Source: an uncultured Eubacteriales bacterium
GTDB taxonomy: Bacteria; Bacillota; Clostridia; Peptostreptococcales; Anaerovoracaceae
NCBI GenBank assembly: GCA_902774265.1
Contig: CACYHR010000017.1
Coordinates: 1 to 64,000, forward strand
DNA: 64,000 nt
Reading direction: 5' to 3'
In this document: positions 34,783-43,572 of the stretch, in pieces
Layout of the letters: the number at the start of each line of letters is the position of its first letter
Numbering within the stretch: position 1 is the stretch's first letter
Position numbers and translations under genes: made by a program
The notes under the pieces: generated by a model
The model's database searches: none
What the model was told of the DNA's origin: nothing
What the model saw: the letters and a program-made list of their open reading frames with translations, nothing else

Positions 34783-36570
34783 TTATCTGGTCAGCGGCTC
34801 AGTCTCTCTGATCACAAATGCTGCTGTTTCCTCATCAAGCAGCGGCACAAGAGTATCCCTGACCCACTTGTGATAATCGTTTATCCATGCCAGCTCCTCA
34901 TCTGTAAGAAGCGCGGTATTGATCGCCTCTCTCTCGTAAGGAACACATGTCAGCGGTTCATTTACCACATTGCCTTTTCCGTCTTCGCTGAATAAGATAA
35001 GGTTTTCGATCCTTACTCCGAACTTGCCGTCGATATAAACGCCCGGTTCATTGGACATGACCATACCGGCCTTGATCTCGATAGGTTTCGGAACTCTTCT
35101 CAGAGTATTAGGTCCTTCATGTACGCCGAGCACATGTCCTACTCCGTGAGCGAGACCGTGCTTGAAATCGAGTCCGACCTCTCTGAGAGGTTTTCTGGCA
35201 GCTGCGTCGAAATCTATTCCTGTCATGCCCGGCTCGATAGCGAACATCGATACATCTACATGTGATTTGAGCACATATGTGTAATCATCGATCATTTCCT
35301 GTGTAAGAGGTCCGACCGAGATCGTTCTTGTGATGTCAGTTGTTCCGTCTATGAACTGTGCGCCTGAATCAAGCAGCAGGAAACCTTCAGGTCTGATATC
35401 TGCATTTGTCTCAGGTGTAGGAGCATAGTGGATTATAGCACCGTTAGGGCCGTAGCCGGAGATAGTCTCAAAAGAGAGATCAAAACAGCCTTCCTGTTCG
35501 AATCTCATTTCCTGCAGCTTGTCAGCAACACTGATCTCTGTCAGCTGCTGTTTATTTACATTATCCTTGACCCACTTGATCAGCTTTGTAACAGCCACAC
35601 CGTCCTTGATATGAGCATGCTTAGTGCTTGCTATCTCAGTATCGTTCTTGATGATCTTCATCAGGGCAGGCGGTGTCAGAGCATCATGGATCTTCATACC
35701 TTCAGGTACGCTGAGGTAAAGAGCATAGTTCGTCGAATTTGAATCCAGCCAGATAGTCTTAGCGGCATCCAGCGCAGACACATCCTTGTATATATCATTG
35801 TAGCTGCATACTCTGACATAGGAAAGACTTTCAGAAAGTCCCTTTGAAAGAGCACCGTCCATAAGATAGAGACGCACATCATCCTGTGTCAGAATCGTAT
35901 AAGCGAAGAATACAGGTGTATAGAGTATGTCAGCTGCACGCAGATTGAAGAGCCACGCAGATTCCATCAGATCTGTTATAAGCAGATAATCTGCACCTGC
36001 TTTTTTCATCTCCTCTCTTACAGCAGCGATTTTTTCATCAGCGCTTATCCCTGCTGAACTGAGCGGAAGCTCATATATCTCTGTAGGCTTAAGTTCAGGT
36101 CTGCCGGTCCATACCACATCGACCAGATCCTTGTCCCATTTAATTTCAGTATTATCATAGCCTGCGAAGATTTCTTTAAGAGCTGCATCAAAGCTGCCCG
36201 GCATTACTCTGCCGTCAAAGCCGAGAACGAATTTCTTTCCCGGATTCTCTTCATTGTGCTTCTTTACCAGATCCGCGAGGAATTCCTCAACAGTAGGCAC
36301 ACCCGGCTCAGCCATCCTCATCAGCTCGATCTCTGTCCCTGCCAGCTGCTGCTCCGCCTGCAGGAAGTATCTTCCGTCAGTCCAGAGATAAGCACCCTCC
36401 ATAGTGACGATAAGCTCCCCTGCTTCTCCTGTCAGACCGCTCATGAATTCACGAGCCTTAAAATAGTCATTTACATACTCTGAACTGTGATAATCCCCTG
36501 ATGGAACATAGTATGCATCCATGCCTTCGCCGGCCATCAGTTTTCTCAATTCCACGATTTCTTTTTTCAT
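34783..36570 (-). CDS. Xaa-Pro aminopeptidase (M24B), paralogue 3
   Basis: The start at 36570 is preceded by GGGAG and aligns with paralogue 2 (MKKEI...LRKLM against MKKEI...LQKLM), giving 595 residues; upstream in-frame codons are promoter DNA. Metal ligands are intact: LDSGAQFIDGTTDITRT, HGLAHGVGHVLGVHEGP, SNEPGVYIDGKFG and VRIENLIL. It removes N-terminal residues ahead of proline. Two adjacent palindromes lie within about 100 bp of its start, so regulation by a dimeric repressor or activator is likely. Confidence 0.94.
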   Translation of the reverse strand: MKKEIVELRKLMAGEGMDAYYVPSGDYHSSEYVNDYFKAREFMSGLTGEAGELIVTMEGAYLWTDGRYFLQAEQQLAGTEIELMRMAEPGVPTVEEFLADLVKKHNEENPGKKFVLGFDGRVMPGSFDAALKEIFAGYDNTEIKWDKDLVDVVWTGRPELKPTEIYELPLSSAGISADEKIAAVREEMKKAGADYLLITDLMESAWLFNLRAADILYTPVFFAYTILTQDDVRLYLMDGALSKGLSESLSYVRVCSYNDIYKDVSALDAAKTIWLDSNSTNYALYLSVPEGMKIHDALTPPALMKIIKNDTEIASTKHAHIKDGVAVTKLIKWVKDNVNKQQLTEISVADKLQEMRFEQEGCFDLSFETISGYGPNGAIIHYAPTPETNADIRPEGFLLLDSGAQFIDGTTDITRTISVGPLTQEMIDDYTYVLKSHVDVSMFAIEPGMTGIDFDAAARKPLREVGLDFKHGLAHGVGHVLGVHEGPNTLRRVPKPIEIKAGMVMSNEPGVYIDGKFGVRIENLILFSEDGKGNVVNEPLTCVPYEREAINTALLTDEELAWINDYHKWVRDTLVPLLDEETAAFVIRETEPLTR

Positions 36571-36620
36571 TTCTATAACACTCCCGAATATACAGCTTTT
36601 TTGTTGATTTGCAAGTAGTT

Positions 36621-36661
36621 TTGCGGTCGTAACCGCAATATTATTTGTACTGCAGTACAAA
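36621..36661. promoter_or_regulatory. Two adjacent palindromes upstream of paralogue 3
   Basis: TTGCGGTCGTAACCGCAA (36621-36638; 7 bp arms, 4 bp centre) is followed after 5 bp by the perfect 18 bp palindrome TTTGTACTGCAGTACAAA (36644-36661). They lie 50-90 bp upstream of the aminopeptidase start in a divergent intergenic region. Either could be a protein binding site or, as RNA, a hairpin in the leader. Confidence 0.6.
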
Positions 36662-36765
36662 ATCCGTTCTACAGCTAAGCGATATTCTATCACAAGTCCC
36701 TGTTAAAAAAAAGACTTATTCATTGCAGCACTTCAGTCATTTGAAGCGCAGATCACATATATGCA

Positions 36766-36795
36766 TTGACATGATTTGTCTGAATATCTTAAAAT
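36766..36795 (+). promoter_or_regulatory. Sigma-A promoter of the secreted protein gene
   Basis: TTGACA (36766-36771), 18 bp spacer, TAAAAT (36790-36795), about 100 bp upstream of the ATG at 36894. Confidence 0.6.
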
Positions 36796-36893
36796 TGTAT
36801 CAAGTAAAAAACATTGGATTTATTATGATCCGGGCCGGAGGTGATTGGCAAAAATAAACTGTATCTGTTTTGATATATAAAGCGAGGTGGACT

Positions 36894-38288
36894 ATGAACA
36901 AGAGATCAATCAAACGGGCTTCTATAAGACTGCTGTCGATCATAATGTGTGCAGCAGTTGCATTCGGCTTTATTCCTTTTATGAATGTTGATTCGTTTGC
37001 AGAGGATTCTGCTGCTCAGGAAGAGACCCGAGCTTTTGAAGTAATGGATGACGGGAGCGAGGTCGAGGTCGACATGTCGCAATACTATCCTCAGATTGCA
37101 GATCCTAAAAGCATAGCTGACGAAATTCTTATTGAAGATGGTGCAGATGCGGGAAATGATGAAGATCTGCCTGAACCTGTTACCGAAAATCTGTCAGTTC
37201 GGGATGCGGACTGCGGCAATGCCGGATCGTCAGCCACCGCTGAGATCGGCTCAATCTATAAAGAGTTAACAGATTCGGGTTTATTCGGAGACAAGCCTTC
37301 CGGAATAGGAATACAGGAAGCTTCGATCGAAGAGGTTCCTTCCGATTCCTATAGTATTCAGTCGACCCGCAACGGAAATATTCTGACATATACAGGATAT
37401 ATAAATGCGCCTTACATTCTGGGAGGATTGTATTTTGACGGGGCGAACGGCAAATTGGCAAATATCAATTCCAACACGATAAATTACAGTATTGATCTGA
37501 GTGATGTGTCTGTCGGTTATCATACAGTGATACTGGAGGTCTTCAACCAGAACACGGGAAGCTTAGTTGATTATATCGGAGATGCTTATATAGCTGTCAA
37601 TCCGACTATTAAGCCTGATGATAAGGGTTCAATCGAAGCATATTCCACATATATCAAATTCTGGCCTTACAGCTTTGGCTCAAACTCAAAAGCCAGATTA
37701 TATATGGAGTATAAACCTGCTTCATCCAAAACATGGAAACGTTCCGGTTATATGGAATCCAATATGGTAGTGTCTTATTATAATCAGGTTTACAAGATCA
37801 AAGGTTTCAAAAAGAATAAAAAATATAAAACCAGAATACGTTACGGCGTAAATGTCGAATACAATCTTGATGAACAGACCTACACATTCTACGGCCCTAC
37901 TCTCAGCACAGGTACTTTCAAGACAGGACAGTCAAAAAAACCTGCGATAAAAAGTGTAAGAGCAAAAGCTGTCAGCGTCAAATACCACAGGGTCAGGCAT
38001 TACGGTCCGTATACAGGTGTCTATCTCTACACTGAGAAATTCTACACCTGCAAGGTCAAGGTTATCGTGAAGCTCAAGAAAAAGCCGGGTACCAAGGGAA
38101 TAGTAGTAAACGGCAGATATCTCAAGGGCAATAAAAAGACCTACACAACAACATTCAATCCGTATCCGAATTATCATCAGAAGCATCCGCGCGGACGCAG
38201 TAAATTCAAAGTAACGCTCCGCTCTTATCAGAGCAAAAAATACGGCGGTTATTCACCGACATACAGCAAGACCAAAAAGCTTTCATAA
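36894..38288 (+). CDS. Secreted Tyr/Lys-rich protein of unknown function
   Basis: Starting at the ATG after GAGGTGG, the 464-residue product has a basic N-terminus and a hydrophobic signal segment (about 10-35) with likely cleavage near SFAED. An acidic Ala/Asp/Glu-rich region (35-120) follows, then a beta-rich region (about 150-340) resembling fibronectin type III-like strands (KARLYMEYKPASS, YKTRIRYGVN) and a strongly basic C-terminal third rich in Lys, Tyr, Gly and Pro. No LPxTG or other anchor is seen. The charge split between acidic N-part and basic C-part is notable. Function unknown. Confidence 0.75.
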   Translation: MNKRSIKRASIRLLSIIMCAAVAFGFIPFMNVDSFAEDSAAQEETRAFEVMDDGSEVEVDMSQYYPQIADPKSIADEILIEDGADAGNDEDLPEPVTENLSVRDADCGNAGSSATAEIGSIYKELTDSGLFGDKPSGIGIQEASIEEVPSDSYSIQSTRNGNILTYTGYINAPYILGGLYFDGANGKLANINSNTINYSIDLSDVSVGYHTVILEVFNQNTGSLVDYIGDAYIAVNPTIKPDDKGSIEAYSTYIKFWPYSFGSNSKARLYMEYKPASSKTWKRSGYMESNMVVSYYNQVYKIKGFKKNKKYKTRIRYGVNVEYNLDEQTYTFYGPTLSTGTFKTGQSKKPAIKSVRAKAVSVKYHRVRHYGPYTGVYLYTEKFYTCKVKVIVKLKKKPGTKGIVVNGRYLKGNKKTYTTTFNPYPNYHQKHPRGRSKFKVTLRSYQSKKYGGYSPTYSKTKKLS

Positions 38289-38333
38289 GCTTTGTTCTAT
38301 ACGTCAGGCTTGATACCGGGACATGCCCGGCAT

Positions 38334-38363
38334 AAAAAAACGGCTCATTTGAGCCGTTTTTTT
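38334..38363. terminator. Bidirectional terminator
   Basis: AAAAAACGGCTCA/TGAGCCGTTTTTT forms a stem with A and T runs on both sides, serving the secreted protein gene (plus) and the flavodoxin gene (minus), whose stop overlaps it. Confidence 0.9.
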
Positions 38364-38829
38364 ATTGATCAAGCCACTCTCTCAGGGCATCCTCGGAAAA
38401 GCGTTTAACTTTGAATCTCTTTCCCCTCTTTACAGTTGCCCCGTCAGCGTTTCGTTTGATTTCATCAACCGCTTCAGTGATATCTATGCCTCCGCTGGTA
38501 CAGAAAGGATATATGGTCTTTCCCTTAAGATCGTTTTCGTTGATGAAGGCAGTGACAGCCTTCGGACATGTCCAGAACCAGATAGGGAAACCTATAATTA
38601 TTCTGTCAAAATCTCTGAGATTATGTTTAGGATGCTCAAGTTCCACCGGAACACCGCCTTCTATCTCCGTTTTGGCTCTCGCCAGAGTTTTGAAATATGA
38701 TTTCGGGTACGGAAGAGCCGGTATAAGCTCTATCGTCCTGTCACCTTCCTCAAGAGGAAATTTTTCGACTAATCCCTTGGTAACTCCTGTATGCGAGAAA
38801 TAAACTACAGCTGTTTTCTGTCCAAACAT
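38362..38829 (-). CDS. Flavodoxin-like FMN protein
   Basis: The 155-residue protein starts with KTAVVYFSHTGVTKGLVEKF, the phosphate-binding loop of flavodoxins (SHTGVT). The DRIIIGFPIWFWTCPKAVTAFI segment provides the flavin-stacking loop and TIYPFCTSGG the next strand. This is the flavodoxin_4-like type common in Clostridia, acting as an electron carrier or NAD(P)H-dependent reductase component. It is a single gene. Confidence 0.88.
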   Translation of the reverse strand: MFGQKTAVVYFSHTGVTKGLVEKFPLEEGDRTIELIPALPYPKSYFKTLARAKTEIEGGVPVELEHPKHNLRDFDRIIIGFPIWFWTCPKAVTAFINENDLKGKTIYPFCTSGGIDITEAVDEIKRNADGATVKRGKRFKVKRFSEDALREWLDQ

Positions 38830-38957
38830 ATCATTCTCCCTGATCTTGCGTATGCATATTGCTGCGCGCGTTGTGTCTGCTTTTATTTATATCATTTTGA
38901 AGAATAACCTGCCGCATAATACGGCAGGTTATACGATTTGCTATAGTACAGTATGAA

Positions 38958-40336
38958 TTAGTTATTCTCAACTGCTTCAAGCTCTTTTCTCTGCTCTTCT
39001 GTACCATTGATAGCAGCTTCGAATCTGTTCTTGCTGAACAGCATCAGAGCGCCTGCTGCGAATACGATGATTGCAGCGATCAGGAATGAACGGGAGAAGT
39101 TAACTCTCATTGCATTGTAGAGAGGTCCGTATGCAAGTCCTGCGAAGAAGATGATCAGAGGCCATGTTCCGAGGAGAGTTCCCAGATATTTCTTAGGAGC
39201 GTACTCACTGATGAACGAGTTGCCGAGAGGCGAGAACATGATTTCACCAACAGTCATCAAGATAGCTGTCAGGATGATGATCCATACGCCTACAGGCTTA
39301 CCTGTGCTGTTGAATATAGCTGCGCCGACAACCATCATAGCGATACCAAATCCGAGGAGCATGATACCGAGAGCAGTCTTTGTCAGCATTGATGGGTCCT
39401 TGTCCTTCTTGCTGAGCTTGTTCCAAAGTGCGCCGAATGTAGGAGCCAGGAAGATGCAGAGCAGTCCGTTCATTGAGTCGAACCATGCTGTAGGCATCTC
39501 GAAGTTGGATCCGAGCATCCAGTTAGCCCATCCCATACCACCTTGTGATTCAGGACCGAACTCATAGTATACAGGCATGTACAGCAGATACCAGAACAGC
39601 CAGAACAGAATGTCAGGATCAGGATAGCAACAACTCTGTTCTTTTCGAGCTTTGTCAGAGGTCTCTTGTCCTTTGTAACATCTGCAGCTTCAATATCCTC
39701 AGATCTGTTATCGATGAGGAATGGCTTCTTACCAGCGTCTCCGAGGTATCTCATACCGAAGAACCACCATGCAGCATCGATCAGCATGAATACAGCGCAA
39801 GCCATGAACATCGCTCTGAATCCAGCTCCCTTTGTTCCGATCAGAGCCAGGAATGTTGTTCCGCAGAATGATCCGATGTTTACGAACATGTACTGGATCG
39901 AGAATGCAGTTGTAAGAGTATCCTTGTCGTTTTCGAACTGTCTTCCGTTGATACCGGAAACGTTACCCTTGAAGAATCCTGTACCTACAGCCAGCAGGAT
40001 GATAGCCAGCCATACTCCGCCGGATCCGTTTGCTCTTGAAATAGCAAACCAGCCTGCAGCCATCAGAACTTCTCCGATAGGTACGAGCAGTCTAGGAGCT
40101 ACCCATCTGTCAGCGATGAATCCACCAATGATAGGTGTGATATAAGTCCATGCTACGAACTGTGATGAGAAGATAGCACCCTGTTCAGTTGTGAGTCCGA
40201 GTCCGCCTTCTGCAGCCTCAAGTACAACAAAGACAGCGATTCCCCACTTGCCGCCATAGTATGCAAGTCTCTCGAATGTGAATGTGAGACAGCATACGAT
40301 GAAACCAAATGGGAACTTTTTAAGTTGTTCTAACAT
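38958..40336 (-). pseudogene. POT/PTR family peptide:proton symporter, frameshifted
   Basis: Two overlapping frames give one transporter of about 460 residues. The N-terminal half (40336 to about 39605) has FERLAYYGGKWGIA with the FxERxxYYG signature and helices 1-6. It then leaves frame near 39600-39611, where ILILTF should lead into LFWLFWYLLYMPVYYEFG but reads CSGCSG instead. The C-terminal half continues to 38958. The shift lies in a repetitive TTCTGTTCTGG stretch; one missing base or a 5 bp duplication would explain it. A recent inactivation or a sequence error are both possible. The family imports di- and tripeptides. Confidence 0.8.
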
Positions 40337-40440
40337 TTTGATTCCTCCATAAACAATGAATAGTTAGTAATTAATTTTATATTTAAACACACACTTTTGT
40401 ATGTATAAATAACTGATTGACGCTATGCGCTTTCAACACC

Positions 40441-40971
40441 TTATTCTTCGACCTCAAGACCTGTTTTCTCCGAGAGCAGTTTCGCTACCTTGCGGCCGTT
40501 CTTTGCTGCGTCGTTGAAAGGGATCACATAACCCTTATCCCCATCAGTGAACACAAACAGGCGATCTTTCGATTTCGCTAAAGTTGTGATGCTGCTGTAT
40601 GGAGTGGTCTCCGAATAGCTGCCGCTGATCTCGGTTATACCGTCAGTTCCGAAATCCAGCATAGCTGTTTCGTGATACGGAAGTTTGCCGCTGTTCTTTT
40701 TCTTGTAAAAGTCCCTGCGCATACTTCTCTCAAGCATGCCCGGTGCTCCTATGACCCAGATGGCCGAAGCGAGTCCAAGGCTGACGATCTCAATTATCAG
40801 CGCCCTGGTGCTTGCGTGGAATACAATGAACGCAATGATCATTGCCACAGATATAGCCGGAAGCATGATCCTCTGCAGGAAAAGAGTCCTTTTTCCCTGC
40901 TTGCTGTGAGTCAGCTGATACTGACAGAATTCCAGATAATCCGAATCTTTTAATTTTACATGTACCTTCAA
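40441..40971 (-). CDS. YcxB-like membrane protein
   Basis: The 176-residue protein starts at a TTG (40969-40971) with GAGGT 9 nt upstream. It has two membrane helices (about 30-75) and a C-terminal domain of the YcxB type with a YHETAMLDFGTDGITE and SSITTLAKSKDRLFVF pattern. The family is widespread in Firmicutes and uncharacterised. It lies about 100 bp upstream of the peptide transporter on the same strand. Confidence 0.75.
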   Translation of the reverse strand: MKVHVKLKDSDYLEFCQYQLTHSKQGKRTLFLQRIMLPAISVAMIIAFIVFHASTRALIIEIVSLGLASAIWVIGAPGMLERSMRRDFYKKKNSGKLPYHETAMLDFGTDGITEISGSYSETTPYSSITTLAKSKDRLFVFTDGDKGYVIPFNDAAKNGRKVAKLLSEKTGLEVEE

Positions 40972-41207
40972 AAGATAATACCTCTGAATAATCTATACTA
41001 TGTAGAACGCAGTTTGAAACTGGGTTTAAATCTGTTCTAAACGCATGTATTCTACATCTATCTTCACAAAATGTACATACTTTTTACCAAATTTATTGAT
41101 GAAAAAATAACAAATTTTTCAGCCGTTGTTTATGTTTACAAACGCCGGTTTTATTTTAGTATTACTGCACAAAATCCCGTTCGGGGAATAAATTCAGCAG
41201 TTTCAGC
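40972..41207. other. Intergenic region with nested inverted repeats
   Basis: ATGTAGAA/TTCTACAT arms (41000-41007 and 41050-41057) enclose CAGTTTGAAACTG (41010-41022). They sit directly upstream of the YcxB-like gene and could be a regulator site. The remainder (41058-41207) is AT-rich with no gene seen. Confidence 0.35.
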
Positions 41208-42143
41208 TCAGCTCTGCTGCCCGGAAAGATGGTGTCCGTCATGCCTGTCTTTTATGGCAGGTTCATACTCCTCATTGTGGAAATACCATGTGAAACCGTT
41301 GCCGTTTATCTCACTCATGCTGGTGATAGTGATGAATGCCTGAGGATCGATCTCCAGAGTAGCTCTCTTGATCCTGTTGAGGTTACGGCTGCTAGCCACA
41401 CAGTAGATAACTTTTTTCCTGTCATGCATGTATCCGCCCTCTGCCGAGAGAAGGGTCGTCCCCATGCGCATGCTCAGCAGCTTTTCATTGACCTCCTCCA
41501 GTTTGTCGGAAAAGATCATCAGCTGAACCCCGCCCTGCTCCATTACTATAAGCTTGTTCATGACTACGCTGTAAATCAGAGCATAAAGAATTCCGAGAAT
41601 GACACCGTTTGTATCGGTGACGGCTATCTGAAGAATGAATATCGCCACATCGCTTATATAGAGCATAGGCGCGACCTTCCATCCAAGCTTCCGGTTAAGT
41701 ATGATGGCAGGTATGTCCGTTCCTCCGGTAGAACCGCCGACCCTGATTACCAGTCCGAGTCCGACACCATTCAGAACACCGGCGCAAATAGCAGCCAGGA
41801 GCGGATCATCCACCATATGCTGCAGAGGTTCGATGCTCTGGAATATCCCGAGAAATGTCGGATAGACAAATGTTCCTATCGCGACCGAAGCGGCAAATTT
41901 ATGTCCCAGCATTATCCAGCCCAGTATGAAAAGTGCAATGTTGCAGACACCGACTACGACGGAAACACTGAAGCCGGTATAAAAGCTGACTATTCTTCCG
42001 ATGCCGCTCATTCCGCTTACGACCATGTTGAACGGGAGAGCAAAACACCCGAGTGCAAAAGCACATATGATATTACCGCATACCATTTGCATTACATCTG
42101 AAATCAGTTTTTTATTTATATTTCCTTTGATGGAACCCGGCAT
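41208..42143 (-). CDS. YitT family membrane protein (paralogue 2)
   Basis: The 311-residue protein has the YitT membrane region (NMVVSGMSGIGRIVSFYTGFSV, RVGGSTGGTDIPAIIL) followed by a cytosolic DUF2179 domain (about 220-295, VIYCVASSRNLNRIKR). It is very similar to the gene at 42403-43314, evidence of tandem duplication. Function of the family is unsettled. It is separated from its sister by a terminator and an AT-rich leader. Confidence 0.88.
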   Translation of the reverse strand: MPGSIKGNINKKLISDVMQMVCGNIICAFALGCFALPFNMVVSGMSGIGRIVSFYTGFSVSVVVGVCNIALFILGWIMLGHKFAASVAIGTFVYPTFLGIFQSIEPLQHMVDDPLLAAICAGVLNGVGLGLVIRVGGSTGGTDIPAIILNRKLGWKVAPMLYISDVAIFILQIAVTDTNGVILGILYALIYSVVMNKLIVMEQGGVQLMIFSDKLEEVNEKLLSMRMGTTLLSAEGGYMHDRKKVIYCVASSRNLNRIKRATLEIDPQAFITITSMSEINGNGFTWYFHNEEYEPAIKDRHDGHHLSGQQS

Positions 42144-42220
42144 CTCAGTACTGCCTCCCTCTGTGCATCATACTCTGATCGAGAGACCGTTTTATTTCAA
42201 CATACGGCCTCTGTGAAAAC

Positions 42221-42259
42221 TAAAAAATGCAGCTCCTGAACGAGTCAGGCGACTGCATT
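42221..42259 (-). terminator. Terminator of YitT paralogue 3
   Basis: On the minus strand AATGCAG/CTGCATT arms, with an inner CCTGA/TCAGG stem, are followed by TTTTTT (plus 42221-42226). Confidence 0.85.
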
Positions 42260-42338
42260 ATACTAATATCATATAAACACAAAGTCAACACATTTAAGAT
42301 ATAAAATACAAAAAAATGCGAGTTAGAGTGTTCATTTT

Positions 42339-42355
42339 TTGTGTTTTAAACACAA
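42339..42355. promoter_or_regulatory. Palindrome upstream of YitT paralogue 2
   Basis: TTGTGTTTTAAACACAA has perfect 8 bp arms around one base. It lies in an AT-rich region about 195 bp before the YitT start and 48 bp past the stop of the sister gene. It could be an operator; the regulator is unknown. Confidence 0.35.
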
Positions 42356-42402
42356 TTTATTGGTGTTTTTCACAAATTTCATAAACGTTGTTTCAACTCC
42401 TG

Positions 42403-43314
42403 TCAGCTGAGTTCCCTTCCGCCATGTCTCTCGCCAAGCACAGGCACATAATCTTCATCATCCAGCATATAGGTGAAACCGTTTCCGTTTACCTCGTTCA
42501 TATTGGTGATCGTCATGAATGCACCCTTATCTATGCCGAGTACAGCTCTCTTTACCTTATTGATGCTCCTGTTGCTGGATGCACAGAGTATGACTTCTTT
42601 GTCATCACGCATGTAACCGCCGCGCGCCTTTATCAGAGTCGTACCGAATCCTATCTGCAGCAATTCCTCATTGACCTCCGGCAGCTTATCGGTCCATATC
42701 ATAACCTGATATCCGCCCTGTTCCATTACGATCATCTTGTCCATGACAACGCTGTAAACAAGAGTATACAGTATGCCCAGTATGATACCCTCGGTTTCCG
42801 TCACAGGTATCTGAATAAGGAATATGGTCACATCTATTACCGACATGACCGTCGCCAGCCTCCATCCGAGCTTGCGGTTCAGTATCATTGCCGGAACATC
42901 TATACCTCCTGTGGATCCTCCTACCCTGAGGACCAGTCCGAGACCGATTCCGTCCAGAACACCGGCACAGACAGCTGCCAGCATAGGCTCATTTACAAGG
43001 TGCTGCAGGGTGTCGATATTTTCGAATATACCCATAAAGAACGGGAAGGCAAATGTTCCAAGCGCTATCGATGCTGCAAATTTCTTACCGAGTATCAGAC
43101 CTCCGATTACGAACAGCAGGATATTTCCGACTGTTACTACCATCGTTACGCTGACTCCCGTGTAATAATTTATCATCCTTCCTATACCGCTCATGCCGCT
43201 GACTACCATGTTGTAGGGCAGAGCAAAACATACCACGGCAAATGCGCAGATAGCATTTCCGGCGATCATCTCGAGTATCTCGATTATTGATTTTTTATTG
43301 ATATTCAGCTTCAT
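42403..43314 (-). CDS. YitT family membrane protein (paralogue 3)
   Basis: I start at the ATG at 43314, because codons further upstream run into the tRNA gene. The 303-residue product aligns with its tandem neighbour along its length (NMVVSGMSGIGRMINYYTGVSV, RVGGSTGGIDVPAMIL) and carries the same C-terminal DUF2179 domain. Role unknown. It is transcribed away from the tRNA-Val gene located just upstream on the same strand. Confidence 0.88.
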   Translation of the reverse strand: MKLNINKKSIIEILEMIAGNAICAFAVVCFALPYNMVVSGMSGIGRMINYYTGVSVTMVVTVGNILLFVIGGLILGKKFAASIALGTFAFPFFMGIFENIDTLQHLVNEPMLAAVCAGVLDGIGLGLVLRVGGSTGGIDVPAMILNRKLGWRLATVMSVIDVTIFLIQIPVTETEGIILGILYTLVYSVVMDKMIVMEQGGYQVMIWTDKLPEVNEELLQIGFGTTLIKARGGYMRDDKEVILCASSNRSINKVKRAVLGIDKGAFMTITNMNEVNGNGFTYMLDDEDYVPVLGERHGGRELS

Positions 43315-43407
43315 TATCTCCGTTACCTCTCTACTATCTCCGTAACCTTTTTTCTTTACAATTAGACCGAATGAAAAAGAGCTCCGCACGGGAACTCTTT
43401 GAAAGCC

Positions 43408-43483
43408 TGGTGGCCTATATTGGACTTGAACCAATGACCTACAGGTTGTCACCCTGTCGCTCTCCCAACTGAGCTAATAGACC
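43408..43483 (-). tRNA. tRNA-Val (GAC)
   Basis: On the minus strand a full cloverleaf of 76 nt is visible, with a 7 bp acceptor stem GGTCTAT/ATAGGCC, discriminator A and encoded CCA. The anticodon stem ACAGG/CCTGT encloses loop GTGACAA, giving anticodon GAC (plus 43448-43450). The T loop reads TTCAAGT. It reads Val codons GUC and GUU. Confidence 0.96.
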
Positions 43484-43572
43484 GCTACAAACGAGATTTT
43501 AACACATCTCATCAGGCAGTTCAAGCTATTTTTTGGCCGCGGCCGCACGGCTGTTACATGTATTTTTTGCCC

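Noticed and set aside
36571-36693. Longer N-terminus for Xaa-Pro aminopeptidase 3
   Set aside because: The extra codons cover the promoter and the palindromes; the start at 36570 has an RBS and aligns with paralogue 2.
36894-38288. Sortase-anchored surface protein
   Set aside because: No LPxTG motif, hydrophobic tail or S-layer domain is present.
43315-43452. Longer start for the third YitT protein
   Set aside because: The extension is read through the tRNA-Val gene; the ATG at 43314 gives a product matching its paralogue.
43408-43483. tRNA-Asp reading of the plus strand
   Set aside because: The GTC seen on the plus strand is the complement; the cloverleaf folds on the minus strand with anticodon GAC.
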